A DNA stretch of 14,519 nt from an uncultured Duncaniella sp. (GTDB lineage: Bacteria > Bacteroidota > Bacteroidia > Bacteroidales > Muribaculaceae). The stretch spans positions 1-14,519 of the forward strand of contig CAJURI010000058.1 in the NCBI GenBank assembly GCA_910588795.1, in the 5' to 3' direction. The notes under the pieces are model-generated. The model made no database searches. It was not told where the DNA came from and saw only the letters and a program-made list of their open reading frames with translations. Each line of letters opens with the position of its first letter. The first letter of the stretch is position 1. The position numbers and the translations under genes were made by a program. Below, one piece after another: positions 1-7,830 of this stretch.

Positions 1-63
1 AAACCAATATCAGTAAACATACCAAACCGAGTCAACCATTTTCAGGAACGGACATAATTTCTG

Positions 64-79
64 TAAAAAAGCTTTTTTA
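64..79. repeat. AT-rich 16-bp perfect palindrome
   Basis: TAAAAAAGCTTTTTTA reads the same on both strands: six A, GC, six T, flanked by T and A. It sits upstream of the first gene's putative promoter. It has too little GC to be a convincing intrinsic terminator. It could be an A/T-tract that bends DNA near the promoter, or the end of an upstream transcript. Only the symmetry is directly seen; any function is inference. Confidence 0.45.
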
Positions 80-90
80 TCATTATAAGG

Positions 91-122
91 TGTGGAGGGG
101 TGCGAAATTATTAGTAATTTTG
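91..122 (+). promoter_or_regulatory. Putative promoter of the LysM-PBP / PorT-family unit
   Basis: Positions 115-122 read TAATTTTG, an exact match to the Bacteroidetes -7 consensus TAnnTTTG. A weak -33-like TGTG lies at 91-94, 20 bp upstream (consensus TTTG, 3 of 4). Transcription would then start around 127-130, leaving a leader of about 11-20 bases before the ATG at 141 or 147. This argues against the in-frame GTG at 90, which lies upstream of the box. The -7 match is clear; the -33 match is poor. Confidence 0.5.
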
Positions 123-140
123 CGGAATCATTATCTGAAA

Positions 141-2036
141 ATGTCCATGAATTTTTCACGGTTCACCATGCTGGCCGCACTTATAGGGACGGCAGCGTCA
201 ATATCTCTGCAAGCCGCAGTCAAGGATCTCCCCACCAAAAAGGTCAACGGGAATCTGTATCATTACTACGAAGTCACATCCAAGGAGACGGTCTATTCGC
301 TTTGCTATAAGCTTGACACCACCAAGGAGGAGATCATAAGGCACAACCCTGCCGTTGCCGACGGCCTGCGCAAGGGGATGGTGCTCTTCTTTCCGGTAGA
401 GGAGTCACAGCCTGCAAAAGAGGCTCCCGCCGCCCCTGCCGCCGCAGAGCAAGTGATCAGTCACCATGTCAGCAGAGGGGAGACCATATTCGGGATAGCC
501 CGTAAATACGGTCTAAGCACCGAGGATGTCATAGCCCAGAACCCAGTGCTCAAGAACGGTCTCAAAGCCGGCCAGACTATCAAGCTCACCATACCCGGCT
601 CAAAGGCGGACATTGCCGCCGCCCCCACACCACATGCCGATGCTGTGGAAAGCAAAAGCGCGGCCGAGACCGCCACTGCCACCCCTGCACAGGAGATGCG
701 CGGATATGTGGTGAAAAAGAAAGAGACTTTCTATTCGATCGCCGTTGAGAACGGCATATCCGTGGCGGCTCTCGAAGCTGCCAATCCCGGCATAACCGCC
801 CTCAAGGAAGGGCAGGTGCTCAATATACCCTACGTGCCGGAGAAGAGTGGCAGGACCGATATGGCAGATGTGCCGGCAACTCCTGACAGGACCGACGACG
901 GACAGGACTCCGCAAACGGTTACGAGACAGCCGAAACGGACGAGACAGTCGCATCAGAGGCCGCAGTCACTGTCGAGAGCAGAGAACCCGTTTCGATTGC
1001 CGTGGTGCTTCCATTCATGCTCAACGAGGAGACTCCCTCCAAAAGCGCGATGCGTTACACTGAGTTCTACAAGGGTTTCCTATTGGCAGTGGACAGTCTG
1101 CGCAACAACGGGACACCGATACATGTCACCGCCTACGACACAGAAGGCTCGGTGCTGAAGATACGCGAGGCACTCATGGACACAGCCTTCCGCAAGCATA
1201 ACGCCATAATAGCACCCGACAACGCCGCACAGCTCGCCATACTCGCTGAGTACGGCAAGAACAACAATGTGAAGGTGTTCAACACATTCCTTGTCCGCGA
1301 TGACTCTTATCTCACCAACAAGGCTGTCATGCAGAGCAACCTCCCCAGCGCGCTCATGTACCGCAAAGCGGCCGACGCACTCATGGAACGCCTCTCCTAC
1401 TCCACTCCGGTGTTCCTTTCGTTCAAGGGCGAGGCCGGGGGCGACAAGGCAGAATTCGTGGCGGCACTCAAGCAGTCGCTGTCAGCCAAAGGGAACACGT
1501 TCATGGACATAGAGATCGAAGGACGTCTCAACGGAGGAGACCTGCGGGCACTCCCCACCGACGGCAACTATACCTTCATACCCACATCGAGCCGCCAGGC
1601 CGACCTCAACCGCCTCATGCCAGGAATCATAGAGTGGCGCGACGAGGCAGTCACACCTATGGTGCGCCTGTTCGGCTATCCGGAATGGACCACTTTCAGG
1701 GGAGAGACCCTCGAAAACATGCACAATCTCAACACCACCGTCTACTCCCGCTTCTACACCCACGAAGAGTCGCCGCGTACCCTCGACATAGATGCCAGAT
1801 ACAAGAAATGGTACGGCAACAGCATGGAGAACGCCGTGCCGCGCCAGGGGCTGCTCGGATTTGACACCGGAATGTTCGTTATACCTTACCTGCTCCACAG
1901 CACCTCCGGCTACGACGGCGTGCAGAACGGATATTTCTTCACCTCAGCCGGCGGCGATGGAGCCGGAGCCTACAATGACGCTCTCTATTTCATCAACTTC
2001 CGTCCGGGCAATGTAATCGAAAAGTCACGCATATGA
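141..2036 (+). CDS. Secreted triple-LysM protein with a periplasmic-binding-protein-like C-terminal domain
   Basis: This is a 631-residue protein from the chosen ATG at 141; ATG 147 is equally possible. The frame stays open back to GTG 90, but the putative -7 box at 115-122 and the signal peptide beginning MNFSRFTMLAALIGTAAS favour the later start. There is no lipobox Cys, so it is probably a soluble periplasmic protein. Three LysM domains lie at about residues 38-85, 105-152 and 187-233, with typical features (GETIFGIARKYG, then NP and an LKAGQ-like segment). They should bind peptidoglycan glycan strands. Ala/Pro-rich linkers separate them, and an acidic Asp/Glu/Thr-rich linker follows (about 233-280). 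The remainder (about 283-631, beginning PVSIAVVLPFM) resembles the type I periplasmic-binding-protein fold, often labelled an amino-acid ABC substrate-binding domain in Bacteroidetes. No transporter genes are adjacent, so a structural or regulatory role (compare LpoA) fits better than transport; this is inference. The stop overlaps the next gene by ATGA. Confidence 0.88.
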   Translation: MSMNFSRFTMLAALIGTAASISLQAAVKDLPTKKVNGNLYHYYEVTSKETVYSLCYKLDTTKEEIIRHNPAVADGLRKGMVLFFPVEESQPAKEAPAAPAAAEQVISHHVSRGETIFGIARKYGLSTEDVIAQNPVLKNGLKAGQTIKLTIPGSKADIAAAPTPHADAVESKSAAETATATPAQEMRGYVVKKKETFYSIAVENGISVAALEAANPGITALKEGQVLNIPYVPEKSGRTDMADVPATPDRTDDGQDSANGYETAETDETVASEAAVTVESREPVSIAVVLPFMLNEETPSKSAMRYTEFYKGFLLAVDSLRNNGTPIHVTAYDTEGSVLKIREALMDTAFRKHNAIIAPDNAAQLAILAEYGKNNNVKVFNTFLVRDDSYLTNKAVMQSNLPSALMYRKAADALMERLSYSTPVFLSFKGEAGGDKAEFVAALKQSLSAKGNTFMDIEIEGRLNGGDLRALPTDGNYTFIPTSSRQADLNRLMPGIIEWRDEAVTPMVRLFGYPEWTTFRGETLENMHNLNTTVYSRFYTHEESPRTLDIDARYKKWYGNSMENAVPRQGLLGFDTGMFVIPYLLHSTSGYDGVQNGYFFTSAGGDGAGAYNDALYFINFRPGNVIEKSRI

Positions 2037-2758
2037 TAATGATGAAACGCCGCCATATCATATCCGCATGCCTGAAGCCCGCGCTGCTGCTTGCCGCACT
2101 GACATTCCCGACCGCCGCCATGGCCCAGCGCGAATACTCGCCTAATTTCTCCATAGGCGCACGTGCGGGCGTCACCTTGTCTAGCATGTCATTCACCCCG
2201 GAGGTACATCAGTCCATGATACAGGGCAAGACCTTCGGCATCACCGCCCGATACACTGAGGAACGCTTCTTCGGACTGATCGCCGAGGTCAACCTCACCC
2301 AGCGCGGATGGAAAGAGGATTTCGTAAAGGACGAGGCTCCGCAGTTTGAATACTCGCGCACGCTTACCTATATACAGATACCCCTGCTCACGCACATATA
2401 CTTCGGATCAAAAAAATTCAAAGGATTCTTCAATCTGGGGCCCGAGGCCGGCTTCATGATCAGCGACAAGATCAGTGCCAACTTCGATTACAAGAACTAT
2501 GAGAACATCCCTGATTTCCCAAAGGGATACCGCACCAACGAACAGCTCAAGATGGAGGTCGAAAACAATTTCGACTACGGCATAGCCGGAGGTGTGGGTA
2601 TGGAATTCTTCATCAACCGCCGCAACAGCATCCAGCTTGAGGGGCGTTACTATTTCGGCATAGGCAACATATTCAAGGCCACCAAACGAGACTTCTTCGC
2701 CGCCTCGCGCGGATCATCCATAGAGATCACCCTGGCGTATATGTTCAGACTGCTGTAA
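2033..2758 (+). CDS. PorT-family outer-membrane beta-barrel protein
   Basis: This 241-residue protein starts in the ATGA overlap with the preceding gene, which suggests translational coupling; ATGs at 2039 and 2042 are alternative starts. The N-terminus MMKRRHIISACLKPALLLAALTF is a signal peptide with likely cleavage after AMA (about residue 31). The mature chain consists of alternating beta-strand segments (FSIGARAGVTLSSM, FFGLIAEVNLTQRGW, FNLGPEAGFMI, FDYGIAGGVGMEFF, IQLEGRYYFGIGNIF, IEITLAYMF). This pattern matches the outer-membrane beta-barrel family that includes PorT (PF13568-type), and the length is close to that of PorT (about 240 residues). PorT itself is a type IX secretion component, but most family members are porin-like proteins of unknown role, so I do not give the porT symbol. 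Operon partnership with the LysM protein suggests a role linking or maintaining the envelope. Confidence 0.85.
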   Translation: MIMMKRRHIISACLKPALLLAALTFPTAAMAQREYSPNFSIGARAGVTLSSMSFTPEVHQSMIQGKTFGITARYTEERFFGLIAEVNLTQRGWKEDFVKDEAPQFEYSRTLTYIQIPLLTHIYFGSKKFKGFFNLGPEAGFMISDKISANFDYKNYENIPDFPKGYRTNEQLKMEVENNFDYGIAGGVGMEFFINRRNSIQLEGRYYFGIGNIFKATKRDFFAASRGSSIEITLAYMFRLL

Positions 2759-2889
2759 GACGGGGAGGGCTCAACAAACGGAGGGCATAAACACAGTAAG
2801 AATTCAACACAGGAAGCCCCCCAACACAGGCACAAAGGAGATCGGTGCCACCACTGAAACAAAAGCATAGACAATACAATTAAACAATA

Positions 2890-2943
2890 CATAGTAAAGC
2901 GGCTGCTATTACCTCTGAAAATAATAGCAGCCGCTTTCCTATG
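2890..2943. terminator. Bidirectional terminator hairpin between convergent genes
   Basis: A perfect 16-bp stem (2896-2911, AAAGCGGCTGCTATTA, pairing with 2922-2937) encloses a 10-base loop. After a 1x1 mismatch it is extended by CATAG (2890-2894) pairing with CTATG (2939-2943). The stem is flanked by A runs on one side and T runs on the other, and it lies between the end of the plus-strand PorT-family gene and the end of the minus-strand lipoprotein gene, so it can serve both. The rest of 2759-3041 shows no gene; it contains a duplicated CAACACAGG at about 2803-2840 and two more hairpins. The poly-U tail is short and sits mostly within the stem. Confidence 0.8.
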
Positions 2944-2960
2944 TTATCGCTTTCATAACA
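2942..2960. repeat. Small hairpin TGTTAT / ATAACA
   Basis: A 6-bp inverted repeat (2942-2947 with 2955-2960) with a 7-base loop follows directly on the strong terminator stem, sharing its last bases. It is weak alone and may be incidental. It is listed because it is the middle one of three consecutive hairpins in this convergent region. Confidence 0.3.
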
Positions 2961-2966
2961 CTGTCC

Positions 2967-3025
2967 TTGACATGGAGGTCATGCAGAGATGCTATGTCAC
3001 AGCCACTCCCTGCATGACCTGTCAA
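2967..3025. repeat. Bulged inverted repeat in the lipoprotein gene's 3' region
   Basis: AGGTCATGCAG (2976-2986) pairs perfectly with CTGCATGACCT (3010-3020). Beyond a 4-base bulge (2972-2975), TTGAC (2967-2971) pairs with GTCAA (3021-3025). This gives 16 base pairs in total around a 23-base loop. It begins 17 bases after the lipoprotein stop codon, in the 3' untranslated region of that minus-strand transcript, and lies upstream of the strong terminator as read on that strand. It could stabilise the transcript's 3' end, act as a first terminator or bind a protein; the function is not visible in the sequence. Confidence 0.55.
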
Positions 3026-3041
3026 TACATGTGAGGGGGAA

Positions 3042-4970
3042 TCAATGCATTATGTAGAGCACGGGGAGCACGTAGTCGGACACATTCTCATATGCGCCGG
3101 CACTCGAATACTTGGTCGAAAGGGCCACGGTCTTACCGTTGCTGCTGTTCTTTATTGACCATGTTCCGTCGCTGTTGCGCACTGCGCTCCAAAGATAATC
3201 ATCGGAGAAAGAGCTTCCGCTGAGAGCGGGCTCGTCCTTGACATTGAAACTGTTGAAAGTACCACTCATATACATGTAACGGCCGTCGGAAGCCTTCATA
3301 AGGAACTTCCCTTCGGGAGCCTCGTAGGTCTGACCGTCCTTTTCAAATGAGCTTGCAAAATAGAAAGCGTCAGTGTCGCCTGGGAGCACTATCTCACCGT
3401 TATCGATGGTGACAGGATCGGTGTAAAGATATCCGTAATTCTTGCCTGCCTCCACCGGCTTCAGACATACATTGCCCTGGAATACGAATATGTAGCATGC
3501 ATCGAGCTTCAGCTCAGTGTCACCGAAGAGACTGAACACAGCCTCGCCGAGATATTTCACGAACTCCCACTTGCCGTTCTTCTTCTCGAAATGACCGGTG
3601 ACAGTCCTCAGACCGTTATCGTTGAGCGACCATTCGGTGCCGTCGAATACAAAGAGCGATACAGTCTTGCCGTTATACACCACAAATTTCTGATCGCCTG
3701 ACTGGGCGTAAGGATATTTCATCTTCAGATAAGTGGGTATATAATTCTGGGGAGCCTCAAGCTTGCCGACAGGGACACCCATTGCCTCATAGTCGGCGGG
3801 ACGGAGCACACATGCATTGGAGGGCACAGTCCATGAAGATCCGTCATATATATAGAGGGCTTGATTGGCTACCGAAGGAATGTCGGCACCTGAAGCGATC
3901 TTGACATTCTTGATCTCGGTTGTTCCGGCCTTCTCAACGGTGCTGGTGTAACGGAATCCGATCTGTATCTTTTTGCCGTTGTAGGCCTTGAGATCGATCT
4001 TTCCGGAGTTCACAAAAGTCCAGTTCTTACCTTCAGGCACAGCCTCGGGAGTAAGCTTGTTCCATTCACCACCCGCTACACGCACAGCCACGGTGTTTTC
4101 CTTAGCCGCAGTGGCAGCATCCTTGAAGAAATTCCAAGCCTGATCAAATGTCAGATAGGCATTGGCGTCGGCGGGAAGGTCAATCTCTGGAGAGATGAGC
4201 CATGCATCGGAAGCTTTATTGGCACCCCCAACAAAAGCTGAAGCTTTCATGTAGCCACGGTCATCAAACTTCCATACATAAGTGCTGCCTTCGGGGAGCA
4301 AAATATTGTCAATGGTAAATTGTCCCTGACCTTCAGCGAAAGGCTCCTCCAGAAAGAGTTTTCCGGAATTAAAGTCGGGGGTACCTACTACGACATTGTA
4401 ATTGACCACCGCATAGTCACCCTCGCCGGGATTGCTGTAACCGTCAGAGAGCACATCAACCAGATCCTTTGCAGGATTGAAATTCTCGGGATACGCCTGA
4501 TCGAAATCGATATCACCGCCCCAGGCGGCCTTGTACTGAGCCTTGCTTACAGAGAACGATTTCGCGGCAGCGATATCGGCGAGCTCGGCAGGCTCGGCAT
4601 AGGCCTCGCGATAGGTCACGTCGACCGAAGAGCCATCGGAAGCAAGATAGTAAGGGAACGACGATGTGTTGAAGAACATCGGCAGAGCTATATTGGCGGG
4701 ATATATTCCGGAATTGTCGAAATACATGTTTGTCGCGATGGCCTTGGCAGCGGCTTTCTCCGCGTCATCGGCGGCATCTGCCTCGAGAGCCTTGGCTATG
4801 GTCGCATAATCAGCGTCGGAAATATCATAGGTGCCCGTCTCCTTGTTGTCATAGTCTACGCCGCTCTCGAATGCTCCGAGATAATGGTCATTCCAGGAGT
4901 TTTCATCGCAACCGGTAAGCCCTGCGGCGAGTGAGCCGGCTATGAACGCGTTAAGAATATACTTATTCAT
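3042..4970 (-). CDS. Surface-type lipoprotein, anchor-J/DUF5017-like, partner of the TonB-dependent receptor
   Basis: The protein has 642 residues from ATG 4970; ATG 4982 adds MYNN in front. MNKYILNAFIAGSLAAGLTGC is a signal peptidase II signal with lipidated Cys21. Acidic residues follow (CDEN), which loosely resembles the lipoprotein export signals that send Bacteroidetes lipoproteins to the outer surface. An Ala/Asp/Glu-rich helical part (about 55-80) comes next. The segment at about 215-360 (from VWKFDDRGYMKASAF through WLISPEIDLP to IQIGFRYTST) has the character of a choice-of-anchor J / jelly-roll domain. Repeated YDGSSW and FDGTEW segments (about 370-450) and a C-terminal beta-rich domain with WSIKNSSNGKTVALS follow. 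The gene starts 29 bases after the receptor's stop codon, so the two should be co-transcribed. By position it takes the place of SusD, but it has no SusD-like helical repeats. A substrate-capture role is inferred; the ligand is unknown. Confidence 0.85.
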   Translation of the reverse strand: MNKYILNAFIAGSLAAGLTGCDENSWNDHYLGAFESGVDYDNKETGTYDISDADYATIAKALEADAADDAEKAAAKAIATNMYFDNSGIYPANIALPMFFNTSSFPYYLASDGSSVDVTYREAYAEPAELADIAAAKSFSVSKAQYKAAWGGDIDFDQAYPENFNPAKDLVDVLSDGYSNPGEGDYAVVNYNVVVGTPDFNSGKLFLEEPFAEGQGQFTIDNILLPEGSTYVWKFDDRGYMKASAFVGGANKASDAWLISPEIDLPADANAYLTFDQAWNFFKDAATAAKENTVAVRVAGGEWNKLTPEAVPEGKNWTFVNSGKIDLKAYNGKKIQIGFRYTSTVEKAGTTEIKNVKIASGADIPSVANQALYIYDGSSWTVPSNACVLRPADYEAMGVPVGKLEAPQNYIPTYLKMKYPYAQSGDQKFVVYNGKTVSLFVFDGTEWSLNDNGLRTVTGHFEKKNGKWEFVKYLGEAVFSLFGDTELKLDACYIFVFQGNVCLKPVEAGKNYGYLYTDPVTIDNGEIVLPGDTDAFYFASSFEKDGQTYEAPEGKFLMKASDGRYMYMSGTFNSFNVKDEPALSGSSFSDDYLWSAVRNSDGTWSIKNSSNGKTVALSTKYSSAGAYENVSDYVLPVLYIMH

Positions 4971-4999
4971 ATTATTATACATTATGAACAGGTGCTTGA

Positions 5000-7762
5000 T
5001 TAGAAGTAAAGTTTGGCACGGAGGCTGAATGTGCGTCCGTAGCTGTAGAATACCCTGAACGCATTCTCCCAGGTGCCGACGCTTGAATAGTCGGTGTAGC
5101 CGTCCATGATGTAGTAGTTGTTGTACACATTATAGACATTGGCCGAGAATGTGCAGCGCACGTTGTCGGTGATGGGGAAATTGTAGCTGGCATTGATGTC
5201 GAGCTGGTTGCCGAAAGGTATCTTCCAGGGATCGTGGATCTTGAGCGGCTTGCCCGGAGAGAGCTTCACGCTGCTGTCGGTGTTGAGCGAGAAGTCGGTG
5301 TAGTTGCGGGCGTTGAAAGTCCAGTCGGCACCGAGACGGAATCCGCGGAAAGGCTTCACCTGGAATCCGAGGGCTCCTGTGGTCTGCGCTGTACCGCCTA
5401 CATATATACCCTTCTGCTCGATGGTGGAGTACAGGTGATCCTCGGCGAGCGGAGTGGTGTAAGTGGGAGCGTGTTCACGGTCACCGAACGACGAGAGTGC
5501 GCGGCCCTGCTCGTCATAGTAGTATCCCACGGGGTTGTTCTCCCATGTGTTGTGGGCCATGGCAAGCATTCCGGAGAATTCAAGCCACTTGAAAGGCTTG
5601 TACACGAAATTTACCTCGATGCCCATATAGCGGGAATCCACACCATTCATAGTGGCTGTGTAGCGGCTGTCGTCATACTCCGATGTGTTGGAGTTGATGA
5701 GAGTACGGTCGTTCCACATGGTGTAGTAGGCATTGACCTGAGCGGTGAATTTGGGAGAGTGGAACTCGTAGCCGGCCTCCACGGCTGCCACCTTCTCGTT
5801 CTGCGGATTGGGGTTGATGGCATTGGAGTTGGCAGGCGACACAAACACGCCATACTGCAGGTAAGGAGCGCGGGTGATGTATCCGCCGTTGACATACACG
5901 TTGTTGTAACGGTTGATGTTGTAGTTGGCACCGGCCTTGATGTTGCCGGCGAAGAAAGTCTTTGTGGGTGACTTGCCGAACTCCTTGTCGACATAGAAAT
6001 TCTCGTAGCGTGTGTAGGTGTTGAGGTTCATGGCACCTGCAAGGACAAGATTGAGCTTCTTGTCGAGAGCCTGATACTCGGCCTGGGCATACACGCCCTC
6101 CTGCCAGATGCGGCTGTCCCAGTCGCGGTAGACGACGTCGCCTACACCGAGCTTCTCGCGCTCCCATGCGAGCTTCGCCTCGGGAGTCGCGAATGTGCGC
6201 TTAACAGTGCTGTCAGAACGTGTCTCGTCGATGAAGTAAGCACCGTTGTAGAGGTCGGCGATCTCATTGGTGTGCTCGCCGTAGTAGTAACGTATGTCGA
6301 GACCTGCGGTCACGGAGAGATTCTCGTTGAGCTCGTTCTTATAGTTGGTGATGCCTCCAAACCAGCGGTGATTGTTGACGGAGTTGGACATCACCATGAG
6401 CGCGCCGGTAGTGCTGTTCTGGTTCATGAGCTGTATCTGGTCATAAGCGAACATGCCGTTGCCGTGACGCAGATTGTAGGTGACGCCGTCAAGCTCCACC
6501 TTGTTCCAGTTGAGGTTGCCGTTGGATGATCCATACCAGTAGTTGCGGTAGGTGGAGTTGGCACCCTGACCCTTGGATCCGTAGCCAGTACCGATCGAAG
6601 CGTATATCACCGATGAAAGCGATGACTTGTGGTTGATCTGCCATATGTGGTTGAGCATTGCCACAGGCTTGTTGTAGACATTGTAGTTTGCCGACTTCTT
6701 CTCGCCGTTGAGGCCGAGACCGTAGGTGGGGTTATAGCGGTAAGCCTCCCCCTTGGGCATGAAGTTGGCAACGTCCTGCCATCCCTGGATTGTGAGACCG
6801 TCGTAAGAGCTGCGCTTGTTGTGGGTCTGGGGCGCGCCTGTAACGGTAAGAGATATCTGGTTGGTCTCGTTGATGCGCTTCGAGACATTGAGGAAGTAGC
6901 TGTAAGCCTCATAGTCGGTGCCCTGGATGTATCCGTCGCCGGTCTTGCGCGCGCCGAGGAATGTGAGTGCCCAGCCGTTCTTCATCAGGCCTGTGGAGAA
7001 TGAGATACCATAGTTCATGGAGTTGTCGTTGCCCAGGCCGTACCATGCTGTGCCACCTCTCTTGGCGTCGAGCCCCTTGGTGATCATGTTGATGGTACCA
7101 CCGAACGAAGGCGATGATATGATGGTTGCGCCAAGACCGCGCTGTACCTGCATGGAGGAGGTCACGTCGCCGAGGCTGTTCCAGTTGGACCAGTATATGC
7201 CGCCCCACTCCATATCGTTGACGGGCACACCGTTGACCATGGTAGCGGTGTTGTTGGAACGGAAACCACGGATATTGATTTTGGCATCGCCGAAACCTCC
7301 GCCGTCCTTAGTGGCCCATACACCGGGAGTGGTCTTGAGCACTTCGGGGAGTTCCTGGTTGCCGAGCTTGATTTCGAGTGTCTCGGCATTGACAGCCGAC
7401 ACAGCCACAGGGGTCTTACGTGTGCGGGCTATTGACTGTGTTACCACCACGTCCTGAAGCATTTCGGACGCTACATCCATAGCTATCTGTCCGAGATCGG
7501 ACACGACATCGAGGTCGAGCGGCTTGTAACCTATGTAATTGATGTGGACTTTCTTCCCCTTGGGAGCGGAGAAAGAGAAGTTACCATCAATGTCGGTAGT
7601 AGTGACAACTTTGGTGCCGGGCACTGTGATAGTCGCGCCTATGATAGGCTCGCCCACCTCATTTACCAGCACGCCTTTACACGTGACATCGTCAGCTGCT
7701 GCGAGCGACACCATACAGTTAAGCCATACGGCCCCGACTGTCAGGAGAAGTCTCTTTAACAT
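5000..7762 (-). CDS. TonB-dependent outer-membrane receptor with carboxypeptidase-regulatory-like N-terminal domain
   Basis: This 920-residue protein has a signal peptide (MLKRLLLTVGAVWLNCMVSLAAA, cleavage near residue 23). A CarboxypepD_reg-like beta-sandwich follows at about 27-98 (CKGVLVNEVGEPIIGATI, DGNFSF, INYIGYK), then a TonB-box-like DVVVTQ at about 104-109. The plug domain is at about 113-230 and contains LPEVLKTTPGV, INIRGF, MVNGVPVND, VQRGLGA and GGTINMITKG. A 22-strand-type barrel fills the rest and ends LRAKLYF with a terminal Phe, as expected for BAM-inserted barrels. It imports a substrate across the outer membrane using TonB-ExbBD energy. Length and domain order are normal and the reading frame is intact. 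It is first in a two-gene unit with the downstream lipoprotein and has its own strong promoter upstream. It is not a typical SusC with SusD, so neither glycan nor metal specificity can be assigned. Confidence 0.93.
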   Translation of the reverse strand: MLKRLLLTVGAVWLNCMVSLAAADDVTCKGVLVNEVGEPIIGATITVPGTKVVTTTDIDGNFSFSAPKGKKVHINYIGYKPLDLDVVSDLGQIAMDVASEMLQDVVVTQSIARTRKTPVAVSAVNAETLEIKLGNQELPEVLKTTPGVWATKDGGGFGDAKINIRGFRSNNTATMVNGVPVNDMEWGGIYWSNWNSLGDVTSSMQVQRGLGATIISSPSFGGTINMITKGLDAKRGGTAWYGLGNDNSMNYGISFSTGLMKNGWALTFLGARKTGDGYIQGTDYEAYSYFLNVSKRINETNQISLTVTGAPQTHNKRSSYDGLTIQGWQDVANFMPKGEAYRYNPTYGLGLNGEKKSANYNVYNKPVAMLNHIWQINHKSSLSSVIYASIGTGYGSKGQGANSTYRNYWYGSSNGNLNWNKVELDGVTYNLRHGNGMFAYDQIQLMNQNSTTGALMVMSNSVNNHRWFGGITNYKNELNENLSVTAGLDIRYYYGEHTNEIADLYNGAYFIDETRSDSTVKRTFATPEAKLAWEREKLGVGDVVYRDWDSRIWQEGVYAQAEYQALDKKLNLVLAGAMNLNTYTRYENFYVDKEFGKSPTKTFFAGNIKAGANYNINRYNNVYVNGGYITRAPYLQYGVFVSPANSNAINPNPQNEKVAAVEAGYEFHSPKFTAQVNAYYTMWNDRTLINSNTSEYDDSRYTATMNGVDSRYMGIEVNFVYKPFKWLEFSGMLAMAHNTWENNPVGYYYDEQGRALSSFGDREHAPTYTTPLAEDHLYSTIEQKGIYVGGTAQTTGALGFQVKPFRGFRLGADWTFNARNYTDFSLNTDSSVKLSPGKPLKIHDPWKIPFGNQLDINASYNFPITDNVRCTFSANVYNVYNNYYIMDGYTDYSSVGTWENAFRVFYSYGRTFSLRAKLYF

Positions 7763-7830
7763 AATTGATGACTGGTTAGATGATTAGATTTAATTTTACT
7801 TTGGTTTGTACAGATTGATGATCAGTCTAA

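Noticed and set aside
1..20. Possible start of a divergent minus-strand gene (ATG at 20, reading MFTDIG off the window edge)
   Set aside because: Only six codons are visible and no promoter box supports it, so it cannot be called.
2759..2889. Small gene or RNA in the convergent gap before the terminator
   Set aside because: No frame with a plausible start and context was seen; only a duplicated 9-base CAACACAGG was noticed.
4320..4934. 204-residue plus-strand open frame
   Set aside because: It lies wholly antisense to the lipoprotein gene, has no signal or domain pattern, and no promoter. It is a by-product of the opposite strand's codon bias.
5234..5971. 245-residue plus-strand open frame
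   Set aside because: It is entirely antisense to the receptor barrel; the Val/Gly/His-rich composition is the mirror of barrel codons.
5000..7762. SusC/SusD polysaccharide utilisation locus
   Set aside because: The partner lipoprotein has no SusD-like features, and no glycoside hydrolase, sulfatase or hybrid two-component regulator lies in the window.
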